A stretch of DNA of 64,000 bases from positions 351,705,890 through 351,769,889 of the forward strand of contig NC_092873.1 in assembly GCF_028372415.1 (NCBI RefSeq), given 5' to 3'. This stretch comes from Notamacropus eugenii. Its lineage: Eukaryota > Chordata > Mammalia > Diprotodontia > Macropodidae. Shown piece by piece: positions 1-10,292 of the stretch (position 1 is its first letter; the number at the start of each line of letters is the position of its first letter). Both the position numbers and the translations under genes were made by a program. The notes under the pieces are model-generated. The model did no database searches. It was not told where the DNA came from and saw only the letters and a list, made by a program, of their open reading frames with translations.

Positions 1-19
1 CCTCTTTCTTTCCACCTTT

Positions 20-295
20 TCAAATAAGTAATAAAAAATAGAAGAGTAAAAACCTAAAAACAAATATGTGTAGTGAAACAAAACAAATTTCCAACAGTGG
101 CCATGTCTAAAAAATGCGTGTCTCATTACAAGTCCATCACCTCTGTTAGAAGGTAGTTAGCAGGCTTCATTCATCCTCAGGCCTCTGGATTCAGGGTTTG
201 TTATAGCTTTGTTGAGAAGTCTAAAGTCTTTGCAACATTGTTATCATTGTATAAATTGTCTTCTTGGCTCTGCTCACTTGAAACAATAAATTAAA
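20..295 (-). mobile_element. Old L1 3'-end fragment
   Basis: Resembles the old marsupial L1 3' region also seen near 20.9-21.2 kb and 38.6-38.8 kb: a run on AAACAAATT, then a 'ggccatgt' stretch, then '...tataaattgtcttcttggctctgctcac'-like sequence. No open frame and no clear TSD. Confidence 0.55.
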
Positions 296-353
296 GTGAC
301 ATCTTGAAAATGTACATGCAGAATACCCTGACAAGGCAAGATAATTATTTCAG

Positions 354-536
354 AGAAAATTAGATGCGTTAGATAATCAGAAACAAACTATCAGAAAACA
401 GGTCTGTGACCTGAAAAGGAAAGCATACATTGTATCAGATAGCTTACAGAACCATCGAGTGCAACAAGGATTATTCACCTGGAGCAATGCTGGTGCCACC
501 TCAGCCAATGGGCGGGGTCAAAGATGTGTTGTATAA
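354..536 (+). other. Unidentified 60-codon open frame behind a splice-acceptor-like site
   Basis: A pyrimidine/A-rich stretch ending TTATTTCAG (345-353) is followed by an open frame that ends at TAA 534-536. The peptide begins RKLDALDNQKQTIRKQV and continues with a basic, helix-prone segment (DLKRKAYIVSDSLQNHRVQ), which looks protein-like rather than random. The upstream in-frame stop lies inside the would-be intron. I do not recognise the family. It could be an exon of an unannotated gene, part of an old pseudogene, or chance. The flanks are repeats: old L1 to the left and an RTE-tailed SINE from about 583. Confidence 0.3.
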
Positions 537-582
537 AATGATGTATATGATGACTACAGAGAAGCATGGAAAGATTTACATG

Positions 583-896
583 TGTGTTCATCCTTTGTTG
601 CTGAAGAAGACCACACCATCAGAGAAATAATGACATGACTTGCACTTGACTTTGTTTTTGAGTGAGGGAGGGCTGTGCAGGTCACCAGCCTCACTTCTCC
701 TCCAGAACCATCTGGATCCAGTGACCAGATATTCATCAGGATGACTGGAGATGACCCAGGATGAGGCAATTGGGGTTAAGTGACTTGCCCAAGGTCACAC
801 AGCTAGCGAGTGTCAAGGGTCTGAGGTGAGATTTGAACTCAGATCTTCCTGACTCCTGCACTGGTGCGCTACCCACTGCACCACTTAGCTGCCCCA
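583..896 (-). mobile_element. RTE-tailed tRNA-derived SINE, near full length
   Basis: On the minus strand it starts at a tRNA-like head (GGGGCAGCTAAGTGGTGCAG), passes a B-box-like 'gagttcaaatctc' and 'agctgtgtgaccttgggcaa', and ends in a tail shared with the RTE LINEs here (a 'tcatcatttctctgatg' run). It is inserted into or beside L1 3'-end sequence that resumes at about 897. Confidence 0.75.
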
Positions 897-1195
897 CAAG
901 GATGAAGGAAAATGCTATCCACATTGAGATAAAGAAATAATGGACTCTAAATGCAGACTGAAGCATACTTTTTTTCACTTATTTTATTCTTTTTTTATGT
1001 TTTTCTCTTTTGATCTGTTTCTTCTTTCACAACTGTGACTAAGATGGAAATATGTTTTACATGATAACACATGTATAATCTATATCAAATTGCCTACCAT
1101 TTTAGGAGGAGGGAGGGACAAAAAATTGGAACTCAAAATCTTGTAAAAATGAATGGTAAAAATTGTTTTGACATATAAATGGGGAAAAGCACTAT
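897..1195 (+). mobile_element. L1 3' UTR fragment
   Basis: Carries the recurrent marsupial L1 3' end: 'gaaaatgctatccaca', 'tgcagactgaagcatac', 'acaactgtgactaagatgg', 'atatcaaattgc', then 'ggaactcaaaat'. The same series recurs at 2.7-3.7 kb, 49.8-50.2 kb and 57.3 kb. Confidence 0.75.
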
Positions 1196-1258
1196 TTTTA
1201 ATAAAGTGATGCAGCAGAACTGTCTGCAGTGCAGTGAAGCCTTGTCATATTTTGCTTT

Positions 1259-1378
1259 TAATTTTATTTATTTATCTATCCATTTATCTATTTATTTATT
1301 TGTTCATTCATTCATTTATTTATCTATCTATTCATTCATTCATTTATTTGTTTGCTTGTTTGTTTGTTTGTTTGTTTA
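1259..1378. repeat. Tetranucleotide tract (TTTA/TCTA/TTCA/TTTG)n
   Basis: About 120 bp of interrupted tetranucleotides of T-rich type, ending in pure TTTG units. It lies shortly past an L1 3' end, so it may have grown from that element's tail. Confidence 0.85.
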
Positions 1379-1684
1379 TGCCAAACTCATGATTGCTTTC
1401 TGTGAGAATTCCTTCCTCCAGTATTTATCAGAACCTTCTCTGCAATGTTAGTCTTAAAGAATTTTCTGGGTGACCTAGAGATTAAGTGAATTATCCAGAA
1501 TCAGAGAACAAAAGAACGCTGTTGAATGGTAAGCGACTTAAAGGTCTGACTTTCAAATTATACTGTGGAAAGAAGAATCATTTATTATATTTGAAGATCT
1601 TTTCTCTTAATTTAGAAACTACAACCTTCCTGTTTTGAAGGTAAACGGATGAAGCAACAAATGTGGTTAAAATGTTCATTCGAT

Positions 1685-1925
1685 TACATGTTGTTTGTGT
1701 GTTCATCCTTTGTTGCCGAAGAAGACCATGCCATCAGAGAAATGATGACATGACTGCACTTGACTTTGTTTTGCGTGAGGGAGGGCTGTGCAGGTCGCCA
1801 GTCTCACTTCTCCTCCAGAGCCCTCTGAATCCAGGGACCAGATATTCTTCAGGATGACTGGAGATGACCCAGGATGCGCTGGGAGATCTTGGGCCCTTTA
1901 GGCCAAGGTCTTTGCAGGTAAGCAT
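1685..1925 (-). mobile_element. RTE-tailed SINE, alternative head
   Basis: Shares the RTE-like tail and the 'ggatgactggagatgacccaggatg'-type segment with the copy at 583-896. Its 5' part is different: on the minus strand it reads 'ctgcaaagaccttggcct' instead of the tRNA-like head. Confidence 0.65.
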
Positions 1926-2039
1926 TCTGTTGCTGAAGCTGATATTAGGGAAGTTTTTTTCTTTGTGAAGCTGTTACATCAAGCAATTTTTACTTTCATG
2001 AAAAAAATCTATAAACGAATATGATATAATGTGGTAATA

Positions 2040-2700
2040 TTATATTGAACTGTCGATGGAGCTCCATTGAGGATGTGTGGTCAAAATGCACGTCTACAAG
2101 CATGAGTTTGAAGTACCTCTTTTGCAAACTTCACAGACAATCACTTGTATAGAGAAATTTTGATGAGGAACTACATACAGTTTTTCAAGTCATTTTAAGA
2201 TTGACTTCATTAAAAACAGTCCATTAAAAGGAAGATTCTTTGCAGTATTATGTGAAGGCATGGCACATTAAAATTTTCATTCTTTTTATTGTAAAACACA
2301 TTTCTTCCTTGTGGCAAAGTACTTCAAAGAATGTTTGAATTAAAAGAAGAAATTGCAATTTTTCTTAGTTACGCTACTAAAGAAGAAGCAAATTCATTTT
2401 GTAACAAACATTTCCTTCTGAAACTTGCATGCTTGGTCTTTTTTTGGGGGCGGGGAAGCTCAGTACTAAATAAATCAAGGCCAAGTCCTCAAATTTGTAC
2501 TCTGATCCAGAAAGATAAAGTAATTCCACTTATGAAAAAGTTAGAAGCATGGATAATAAATTTACAAAAAATATTTTTGGTGTGCTTCCCACTTAAAAAA
2601 ATAACACTTGCCTTGAAAATAAAATGGAAGAAAATAAAGACCTGCTTTTTAATTACTGCTCTCTGGTCTATACAAATAAATCTCACTTTACTTTTAAATC
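2040..2700 (+). pseudogene. Decayed hAT transposase, ZBED5/FAM200-like
   Basis: The frame around 2310-2560 reads CGKVLQRMFELKEEIAIFL, then an FLLKLACL segment, then LMKKLEAWIINLQK. These match the conserved block of hAT-family transposases kept in vertebrate ZBED5/FAM200/EPM2AIP1-type proteins (family consensus roughly GKVLxRxFELxEEIxxFL, then WLxKLAYL, then KxxAFxKKLxxW). Weaker matching continues upstream to about 2040 in shifting frames, and downstream until L1 sequence begins at about 2700. Stops and frame changes rule out a functional protein. It could be an ancient DNA transposon relic or a retrocopy of a domesticated gene; nothing visible separates the two. Confidence 0.6.
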
Positions 2701-3695
2701 CAATAGTTGGAATAAAGAAATGCAAATTAAAACAACTCTGAGATCCTACTTCACATGTACCAGATTGGCCAATATGACCAAAGAGGAACATGATAAATGT
2801 TGGAGAAGATGTGGGAAAACTGGGACACTATTGCACTGTTGGTGGAGTTGTGAGTTGACCCAGCCATTCTGGAAAATAATTTGAAACTATGTCCAAAGGG
2901 CTATAAAACTGTGCACAGTGTCTTACCAAGAGATGCTGCCCAAAGAGAAACTTTGTTTTGTACCAGTAGAGTACACAGACATACCCTCTGACCCAGCAAC
3001 ACCACCACTAGATTTATATCCCAAAGACATTTTTTAAAAAAAGGACCAAGTTGTACAAAAATATTTATAGCAGCTCTTTTTGTGGTGGCTAAGAACTGGA
3101 AATAGAGAAGATGCTCACAAATTAGGGGATAGCTAACCAAGTTGTGGTATATTATTGTGCTGGAATATTATGGTGCTATAAGAAATGACAAGCACAAAGA
3201 CTTCAGAAAAGCCTGGAAAGACTTATATGAACTGATGCAAAGTGAAGTGAACAGAACCAGTAAAAGAGTATATGCAGTAATATCAGTGTTATACAATGAT
3301 CAACTGTGAATGACTTAGCTATTCTCAGTAATATAATGATCAAAGACAGTTCTCAAGGTCTTACGAAGAATGCTATCTTCTCTAGAGAAAGAACCAATAC
3401 TGTCTGAATACAGACTGAAGCATGCTATTTTTCCTCTTTTCCTTCCTTCCTTCCTTCCTTCCTTCCTTCCTTCCTTCCTTCCTTCCTTCCTTCCTTCTTT
3501 CCTTCTTTCCTTTGTCTTCTTGTATAAAATGATTGACATAGAAATATTTTATATGATTGCACATTCATAAACTATATCAGATTCCTAACTGTCTCAGGGA
3601 GGAGGGAGGAAGGGAGAAATAGAATTTGGAACTCAAAACTTTTAAAAAGTTAAAAATTGTTTTAAATGTAATTGGGTGAAAAGTTAAAATACCAT
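2700..3695 (+). mobile_element. L1, 5'-truncated (ORF2 C-terminus and 3' UTR)
   Basis: Codes the ORF2 tail signature (EMQIKTTLR, then CWRRCGKTGTLLHCWWSCEL) with frame breaks, followed by the usual L1 3' UTR. A TTCC tract (3439-3512) has expanded inside the 3' UTR. Confidence 0.85.
3439..3512. repeat. (TTCC)n microsatellite
   Basis: About 70 bp of TTCC units within an L1 3' UTR, imperfect only at the right end. Long lysine/glycine/arginine-repeat frames across it are artefacts of the repeat. Confidence 0.95.
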
Positions 3696-4440
3696 GTAGA
3701 AAAAGGCCTCAATAGTTTTAGATATGAATGGTTAAGGAACCCCCTTTCCATGGGAATATAGGATACTTTGGTCTTACTCTAATCAAAAATGATTAATAGA
3801 TTTGTCTCATGATAGCAGGTTGATGCAAACATTTGAACCTGAAAAATCTTAGTATCTGTGAATTGTATTGTGAAGTAGTATGGTTGAGTAATAATTCTCT
3901 GGTTTATCAGAGTAATGCAAATTTTATAACTGGTCTTGGCATATTATTTTGTAGAAAGGGATTTTCTGCAGTTGTTATTATCACAAGGCAAATTATCTTG
4001 ATTTGTGATTGAAAAAGGATTATAAAGAGTACTCATCAACGATACCACATTTTGAGAAATTTTATACTGACAAACCCACCATGACATTAATAATGTTGCT
4101 ATTATGGCTATTATTTTATGTCACAAATATGAAAAATTATAATTACCTATATATGTTACATTGTTTATATTATATGTTTAATTAATTATATGTATTATAA
4201 TTAATTTTTAATTAATCAATTATATGTGTTATAATTGTAACAAGTTGTTAATTGTATTTGCATAATATATGAACTAAGAAAATAATATGTATAGATTGTT
4301 TTATGAAAAATGGGAAAGGAGAATGTCAGTCTTTGTTTTAATAAGAAAGATAAGCAATTGCTATATAAAGTCTGAGAATTACTATCCCCAGGGTTCAGAT
4401 AAATGCTTCGTTTGTTCCATGAGGTAGAAAAGCAAAGGAA
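3696..4440. other. No gene seen; AT-rich
   Basis: No family recognised. The centre (about 4130-4270) is very AT-rich, with TTAATTAA-type palindromes and repeated 'attatatgt' words. Confidence 0.5.
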
Positions 4441-4449
4441 AAGGCAGAT

Positions 4450-4960
4450 TTAACATTTGTTGAACTACTACTGTGCTGTAAGAAATGATGAGCTGGTTGA
4501 TTTTAGAAAAAAGACAGAAGGATTTGCATGAAATAATGAAGACTGAAATGAGTAGAACTAAGAGAACACTGTATACAGTAACAGCAATATTGAACAGTGG
4601 TGAACAACTAAGTTATTAGTTATATTATAAATTATATTATAATTATAAATATTTTAAATACTATTATATTTTATATTATTGTAAATATTATAACTACTCA
4701 AGTCAACTACAAAAGTACCTATGAAGGAAGATGCTATCCATGTCCAGAGAAAGAAGCGATAAACAGAAGTATCCATAGTATGATTTTACATATACATACA
4801 CACATACATACATATATACATATACACATATATGTGTATATGTGTGTGTGTCTCTGTGTGTGTGTAAAAATGATGGCTTTTTTTAGTGCAGAAAGGGGGG
4901 GAGGCAATTCAGAACTTAAAATGTAACAAAAATAAAATTACATTTAAAAAAAGATTTAAC
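4450..4960 (+). mobile_element. L1 3' end with AT and CA/TG microsatellites
   Basis: Starts in ORF2-end sequence ('tactgtgctgtaagaaatgatg') and continues with '...gagtagaactaagagaacactgtatacagtaac'. It is then disrupted by ATTATA-rich sequence (4620-4690) and a CATA/TG tract (4785-4865), and ends in 'cagaacttaaaatgtaac'. Confidence 0.75.
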
Positions 4961-5184
4961 ATTTGTTCAGGATCTATCAGAAAGCTAATCTGATCAAAAG
5001 TGGAGGGGAAGTGCTATGCTGGAAGGGGCAGTAGGATATATTAGAAAGGCTCTGAATTTGGAGTCAGAAGCACTTGTCCCATATTCTGCTTGTGAGGCAA
5101 GTATCCTACATTCAGTTTCCTTTTTAAAATGACAAGATTGAACTATGGTTTCTACCAGTGCTAAGCTAGAATAAGCTGAGTCAA

Positions 5185-5305
5185 GTCCAGTCAACAAGCA
5201 TTTTTTTAAAGCACTTGCTATGTACCAGGCATTGTACTGGGGGTCCAAATAAAGGCAAAACTGGTCTCTGCTCTCACAGAGCTCACTGTCTAATTGGAGA
5301 GATAA
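5185..5305 (+). mobile_element. Ancient LINE (L2/L3-type) fragment
   Basis: Has the mammal-wide string of motifs: 'caacaagcattt', 'agcacttgctatgtaccaggca', 'ctctcacagagctcac'. Strand call is tentative. Confidence 0.5.
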
Positions 5306-5383
5306 TGTGCAAAAAAGATTCCCTGAAATCTCTTTCTAAGGGGAAATGGGGTATCTCCCATTCTATCTTTGCATAGTCCTAAT

Positions 5384-5610
5384 TGGCAGCTAGGTGGTGC
5401 AGTGAGTAGAGTACTGGCCTTGGAGTCACTGGGCTTGAGTCAAATTTGACCTCAGACACTAGCTGTGTGACTCTGGGCAAGTCATTTAACCCTGTTTGCC
5501 TCAGTTTCTTCGTCTGTAAAATGAGCTAGAGATGGAAATGGCAAACCAGTCCAGTATCTTTGGCAAGAAAATTCCCAACGGATTTCAAAAAGTAAGATAT
5601 GACAGAAAAA
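5384..5610 (+). mobile_element. Mar1-type CORE-SINE
   Basis: Near full length: tRNA-derived head 'ggcagctaggtggtgcagtg', CORE part with 'gtgactctgggcaagtca', 'ctgtaaaatgagct', and the tail 'ggcaaaccagtccagtatct'. Confidence 0.85.
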
Positions 5611-5864
5611 AGAATAAACGGTCAAGATTTTCATCACGGTAAGTTTAATGTGCTACTTTTTAGCTTCCACTCCTTGTTCCTAGTTCTGGCCTCTGGGGCT
5701 GAGAAGAATCCTTCTTTCACATTATAAAATGAAGGGTTATTTACCTGGGGGCCATGTTAGCTTTTCAGCTTTTCTTGGATAGGGGAAAGATACATCTTTA
5801 TTTTCACTAACCTCTAGTTAAAATTTGTCATTTCTTTCCTAAAATTACGAATTTTTAAAAAAAC

Positions 5865-5955
5865 CCACATTATTCTCAAAAGATGTCCATAGATTTCATC
5901 AGAGTGCCAAAAGAATCTATGACAGAGAAAAAAATTAAGAAGCCCTGCCCTAAGT
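5865..5955. mobile_element. Fragment of a hAT-like repeat
   Basis: Carries 'gtccatagatttcatcagagtgcc' and 'atctatgacag', the end segment of the same family seen more completely at 42828-43035 and 47665-47935. Confidence 0.45.
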
Positions 5956-6326
5956 ACTTGAAAGCAGCTATGACATCCTCCCCAAATTTTCTTTTCTGCA
6001 GACTAAATGTTTTCACTTCCTTCAATGAACTTTCATGAAATCTCAGGCTGACCTCACTTTGCCTCCAACTTGTTCCAGGCTTGTCTTCTCTATCTTCCTA
6101 TCTTTTTGTTCAAGGAAGACAAGTATGCTTTAAGATGAGCCTGAGGTAAATAGGATTAGAAAATAAGTCTACTTCCTAAGCAATGCTAAGACTCCCTAAC
6201 TCCCACATCAATGATTAGCACTACAACCTCCCAGAAGCCTTAGAAACCAGTAAACACTCACAAGTGCTTAGGATGCTTAGTGAAAGCCACCAAGCTCTCA
6301 CTGTTGGCTGCAGTGATACTCCCAAT

Positions 6327-6328
<2 letters not shown>

Positions 6329-6409
<81 letters not shown>
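6329..6409. repeat. (TC)n microsatellite
   Basis: About 40 uninterrupted TC units. Arg-Glu and Ser-Leu repeat frames across it are artefacts. Confidence 0.98.
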
Positions 6410-6414
<5 letters not shown>

Positions 6415-6419
6415 CTAAC

Positions 6420-6880
6420 TTTGGGGGTAAACTGGATAAGCTCATGGCATTTTCAGGAGTATATGAGCTTGCTTCTGCCAAACAACTTTGTATATATTCT
6501 CCACTGACCAGGAAAAGGCATCATTTGTGGTTTGCCATAGAATCCTCCATAATATTTACTGCGATAGGATAGAGTATGACAAAAGCCAGCTCAGAGAGTG
6601 AGAGCTAATTGTTAAATTTTCGGTGTTAGCCTTTTCACCTTAAAAATAGGCAAATGATATAAATCAAGATTTGGTTTATTATTTTATTGATCATCTAGAC
6701 TTAAGAAAGTGATGGAGAAAATATTAAAAATGCAGATTAAACTTAAAAGTAGATCTTCACACATATTTTCCCCTGAACTTTGATCGATAAATGTTACTAT
6801 CACATTTCTGGATAGGACTTTCTCTATCCCTACACCCCCATTCTTCAAGTTCTAGGTGGATTTTCTGGGAATATTAAGGT
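6420..6880. other. No feature recognised
   Basis: No long open frame, no clear repeat family and no splice-like context. Confidence 0.4.
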
Positions 6881-7225
6881 ATTATCAGACTTGATATTCA
6901 TCTCTCATAGCCATGTCTTTGCACAAAGGGTCCTCTATCTAGAATGTATTTCCTCTTCATTTCTACCCTGTAGAATCCATAGATTACTTCAACACAGACT
7001 TCTCTTGATCCTCTAAACTAGTACCCTTCCCTCCCTCTTGCAATTTAATATTATTTGGTGTGGTATTTACTTACTTCTGTTCATATTGTATCCCCTTCAT
7101 TCAAATAGAATATAAACTCCTTGAAGTTGGAATTGTTTAATTTTTGTCTCTGTGTCCCCTAGGACCTAGCACAGTGACTTGCACGCAGTCAATACTTGAT
7201 AATTACTTGTTGAATTGAATCTTCA
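6880..7225 (+). mobile_element. L2-type LINE 3' end
   Basis: Has the recurrent order 'atagaatataaactccttgaa', then 'ttttgtctctgtgtcccctag', 'cctagcacagtgact', and an end in 'acttgttgaattgaat'. The same 3' end recurs at 33.6/34.6 kb, 46.3 kb, 48.2 kb, 51.5 kb and 61.4 kb. Confidence 0.65.
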
Positions 7226-8083
7226 TTAGAGATGGGATGCTTAGGCCTTAATGGGTCTGACCAGTGGGGCTGTTCTCTGATGTAATACATTATGAGCCAA
7301 TAGCTCCAAATGGAATTAGACCATGTGTAGTTGGTCTTCCAAAGAATTTAATTGCTGGAGAATAGGAATTTGCGGATACGACCAGTCAACTGAGTTGACC
7401 AGCTTGTAGAAATAAATGCTTTTCTTTCCCTCTTCCAGAGAAACAACCCATATAGCTAATTCATTTTTTTCTATATTAGGAATCTTGTGAACACTGGTAG
7501 TTTAGTCATATGACTAATCCAAATTTCTACTGGTTCTCCTCTGGGGTGCTTTCTTGAAAAGGTGTCTAACTTATGTCTACATGTCTTTGTGTTATGGGAG
7601 ATCTAGAGGCAATGTCTTTTCTCAGATTAAACAAGGCTTTTAGGTTTTTCCAGTAGAAAGCCTTCTTTGCATGGTTTTTAATTAGATTTTCCAGAATATT
7701 TTGATCAACTTATCAGGTATTATCTCCCACTGTCATTATTAGGAATTTTGATATAATCAACTTGATCTAACAATTTGTAAAGCATAGACTGAATAAAAAA
7801 AGAGAAAGAAATGCTTTTCTCCCACCCCATCTTCTCTCTCCTCCCTCTTCCCTCCCATCTGTCCCCCTCTCCCCCCCCCCTCTTCCCGGAGGTTCATAAG
7901 AAGTGTTAGCCCTGAGAAGAAGGTAGGAAATGAGAAGTGTGGTCAAACTTCTGATCTCAGTGATACAGCTGAGAGTCAGTGAAAGATGGTCATTCTTCAG
8001 ATTTCATTAGGATAAGTCTTAATGGTCTGTGCATTTGGTCTTATGGTACTCACTGCAAGCCCAAAAATGCCTTGTAGAACTCA
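7226..8083. other. No gene recognised; C-rich tract
   Basis: Mostly unassigned sequence. A pyrimidine-rich stretch with a run of ten or so C lies at 7830-7886. Confidence 0.4.
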
Positions 8084-8140
8084 TTCAATCACTAAGCATT
8101 TGTTAAGTGCCTATTATGTGTTAGGGTCTGGGATTAGGGT
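8084..8140 (+). mobile_element. Short ancient LINE (L2/L3-type) fragment
   Basis: 'caatcactaagcatttgtta' followed by 'agtgcctattatgtg', the same motif set as 5185-5305. Confidence 0.4.
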
Positions 8141-8184
8141 GTGGGTTAGATCTGTGATTTCATTAATAAAGGGAACTCCTAGAT

Positions 8185-8385
8185 CAGGGTGTGCAACCTG
8201 TGGCCTTCAGACCATGTGTGACCTTCTAGGGCCTTGGGTGCGGCCTTTTGACTGAGTGCAAGTTTTATAGAACAAATTCTTTTTTAAGAGGATTTGTTCT
8301 GTGAAGTTTAGATTCAGTCAAAGGGCTTCATTTGAGGATCTAGAGGGCCACATGTAGCCTAGAGACTGCAAGTTCCCCACCTCTG
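8185..8385. mobile_element. Palindromic non-autonomous hAT-like element with 8-bp TSD
   Basis: The 201-bp unit begins CAGGGTGTGCAACCTGTGGCC and ends as its inverted counterpart, GCAAGTTCCCCACCTCTG. The inner arms also pair (TTTGACTGAGTGCAAG with its inverted counterpart near 8310-8325), so almost the whole element can fold on itself. It is flanked by TCCTAGAT (8177-8184) and GGCTAGAT (8386-8393), 8-bp duplications that agree at six positions. An 8-bp TSD and ends of CAG...CTG type fit hAT transposons. No transposase is encoded. Confidence 0.75.
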
Positions 8386-8494
8386 GGCTAGATAGACAGA
8401 CTTTCTCTGCATTTAAAGAACTATTTCCATGTGCTTTCCTGCTGTATCCTGAGGACTATGGGACTTGAAGGTGAAATCTTTCAGGAATATTTTC

Positions 8495-8735
8495 TTCTCC
8501 ATTAGAATGTGAGCTCCTCATTGGCTCTGGAGTCAGCAGAATCTGAGTTCAAATCCAGCCTCAGACATTTATTGTGTGACTCTGGGCAAGTCACTTAACC
8601 TTGTTTGCCTCAGTTTCCTCATCTGTAAAATGATCTGGAGAAGGAAATGGCAAACCACTCCAATATCCTTGCCAAGGAAACCCCAAATAGGATCATGGAG
8701 AGTCAGACTGAAAACAAATGAATGAAACCAATAAG
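8495..8735 (+). mobile_element. Mar1-type CORE-SINE
   Basis: Starts within the head ('ggctctggagtcagcagaat') and runs through 'gtgactctgggcaagtcact', 'tcatctgtaaaatgatctgg' and 'ggcaaaccactccaat' to the AATGAATG-type tail. Confidence 0.85.
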
Positions 8736-8954
8736 TTGGGTCAAAGGAATCTCTCAATGATCAAAGGTCCTGAGTGAGAGTTGACAGGGTCTTTTAAATC
8801 TAGGTGTGTCTTCCTTCCCATTGGTCTGACCAACACATCATTCATAAGGTAAGACAATCCTGATTGGTAGACATTTTAATGAGGATGTAGGTTACGAGTC
8901 ATCTCATTTCCTCCCCATTATGTCATTTTTGGAGATGGGAGTAATTCTCAGGTG

Positions 8955-9035
8955 ATGGCATTTGAACTCAAGAAGATGAATCTACTTGATTTGAATCCCA
9001 GTGCTCTATCCACTTTGTTACCTAGCTTCCCCAAG
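8955..9035 (-). mobile_element. SINE head fragment
   Basis: Degenerate reverse complement of the tRNA-derived head: 'gtgctctatccactttgtta' followed by 'cctagcttcccc'. Confidence 0.5.
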
Positions 9036-9039
9036 GTAG

Positions 9040-9530
9040 TAGTTACTACTAGCTAATAAACTGATCTTGTTCTAACCATTGTCTCTCATTTTACCTAAAT
9101 TTTCAAATATAACAGTACTCTATCTTTCATTGATCAACTTTTCTATTTTTAAATCATATTGAAGAAAAATATTAATACTATTCCCTGAGTTTTAGGTATA
9201 AGTTTGCCATAAACATTCTTTATTAATTTAAACATTACCCTAAATTCAATCCACTTCCAGTTTAGAGAAGGAAATGTTCAAACTGGCAAGAATCCATCTA
9301 TGCCCTCAGACAACTCTCTATACCAAGACTATTTAAGGCAATATTTATAGTAATCCTGAAGAAAGGTTATAGTATTTAAAAATACAGTTTTGGATTAACA
9401 TTCCAGGACAGTCACTAATCCAATTTCTGTCTTGCCCTCTCCCCTTCCTGAAATCAATATCTTAATCTTTGAATGGAAAAGAGGACACTGCCCTCAGCGG
9501 GGTTTTGGGACCTACTTTAGGGGAGGAGTG
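9040..9530. other. No feature recognised
   Basis: Unassigned sequence between a SINE fragment and a solo LTR. Confidence 0.4.
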
Positions 9531-9532
9531 TT

Positions 9533-10292
9533 GAGGTCATAATGTTGAGGTTTGGGATGTGTGGGGCCCCAAAATACTGGTACCCCACATCCTGCCTGAA
9601 TGATTTCAACTCAAGCCTTCTTTCAGGCAAAGTAAAACAAAGTTTATTAAAGATTGGCTATATTGGGTTGATAAGAAGCCTTACCATTTGTGTCGCTTGT
9701 ATTGACAAGTGGGCCAGATTGAATCTCAGCTAGACAGAATCTGAGCTAGATTGATTCTGAGCATCTTCATGGAGACAAGAAGGGTCTTACATACAGAAAG
9801 ACTGTGAGAGGCATCTGGTGGTGGTCTAGTAGTCTGGGGTGATGGAAGGAGGGGTTTAGGGAAGGTCTTGAGGAGGAGTACAAGGAGGATCTTAATGGGA
9901 TGTGGTGACTATAGGTCAGAAGAAAGAGTGGGATTCTGATGTGATCAAGGGTGGGAAACTGTTGGAGGCAATTGGGAGGTAATGGACAATGGAGGGCCAG
10001 GCTAGATTAAAAGTAACAGATCTGGGTATGAAAAGGCAGATTATTTGAGAAGATTCAAAGAGAGTTCAAGGAGGTTTCCAAAGTCCCACCAGGTGGAGGG
10101 CAATGATCTTATGTAGAAGAGAAATAAGTTGAGTTGTCGCCCTTGATCCATTTCCTGGGACTTCAGCCTTTGTTCTTTATCTTTTATACATGTTCAAATG
10201 GGAAAATCTGGAAAGGGTTTTTAGGCCAGAGAAATATTGTTTCTTAATATTTTTGGTTCAGCTAAAATGGTTGGTTCCACAAAAATGGTTCC
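9533..10292 (-). mobile_element. Probable solo LTR of an endogenous retrovirus
   Basis: On the minus strand it runs from TGTGGAACCA to ...CCTCAACA. An AATAAA (plus-strand TTTATT at 9643-9648) lies about 110 bp before the 3' end, as expected for R-U5. It has no internal open frames. Both ends carry short local duplications ('tgttgagg' twice, 'ggttccaca' twice), which blur the exact boundary, and I found no convincing TSD. The sequence to the right is an old L1. Confidence 0.5.

Noticed and set aside
3315-3570. Frames coding Lys-Glu-Gly-Arg or Leu-Pro-Ser-Phe repeats
   Set aside because: Produced by the (TTCC)n tract.
5384-5450. tRNA genes (heads of SINEs here and elsewhere)
   Set aside because: The tRNA-like heads sit at the start of CORE-SINEs and lack an intact cloverleaf.
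6221-6572. Frames with long Arg-Glu or Ser-Leu repeats
   Set aside because: Produced by the (TC)n tract.
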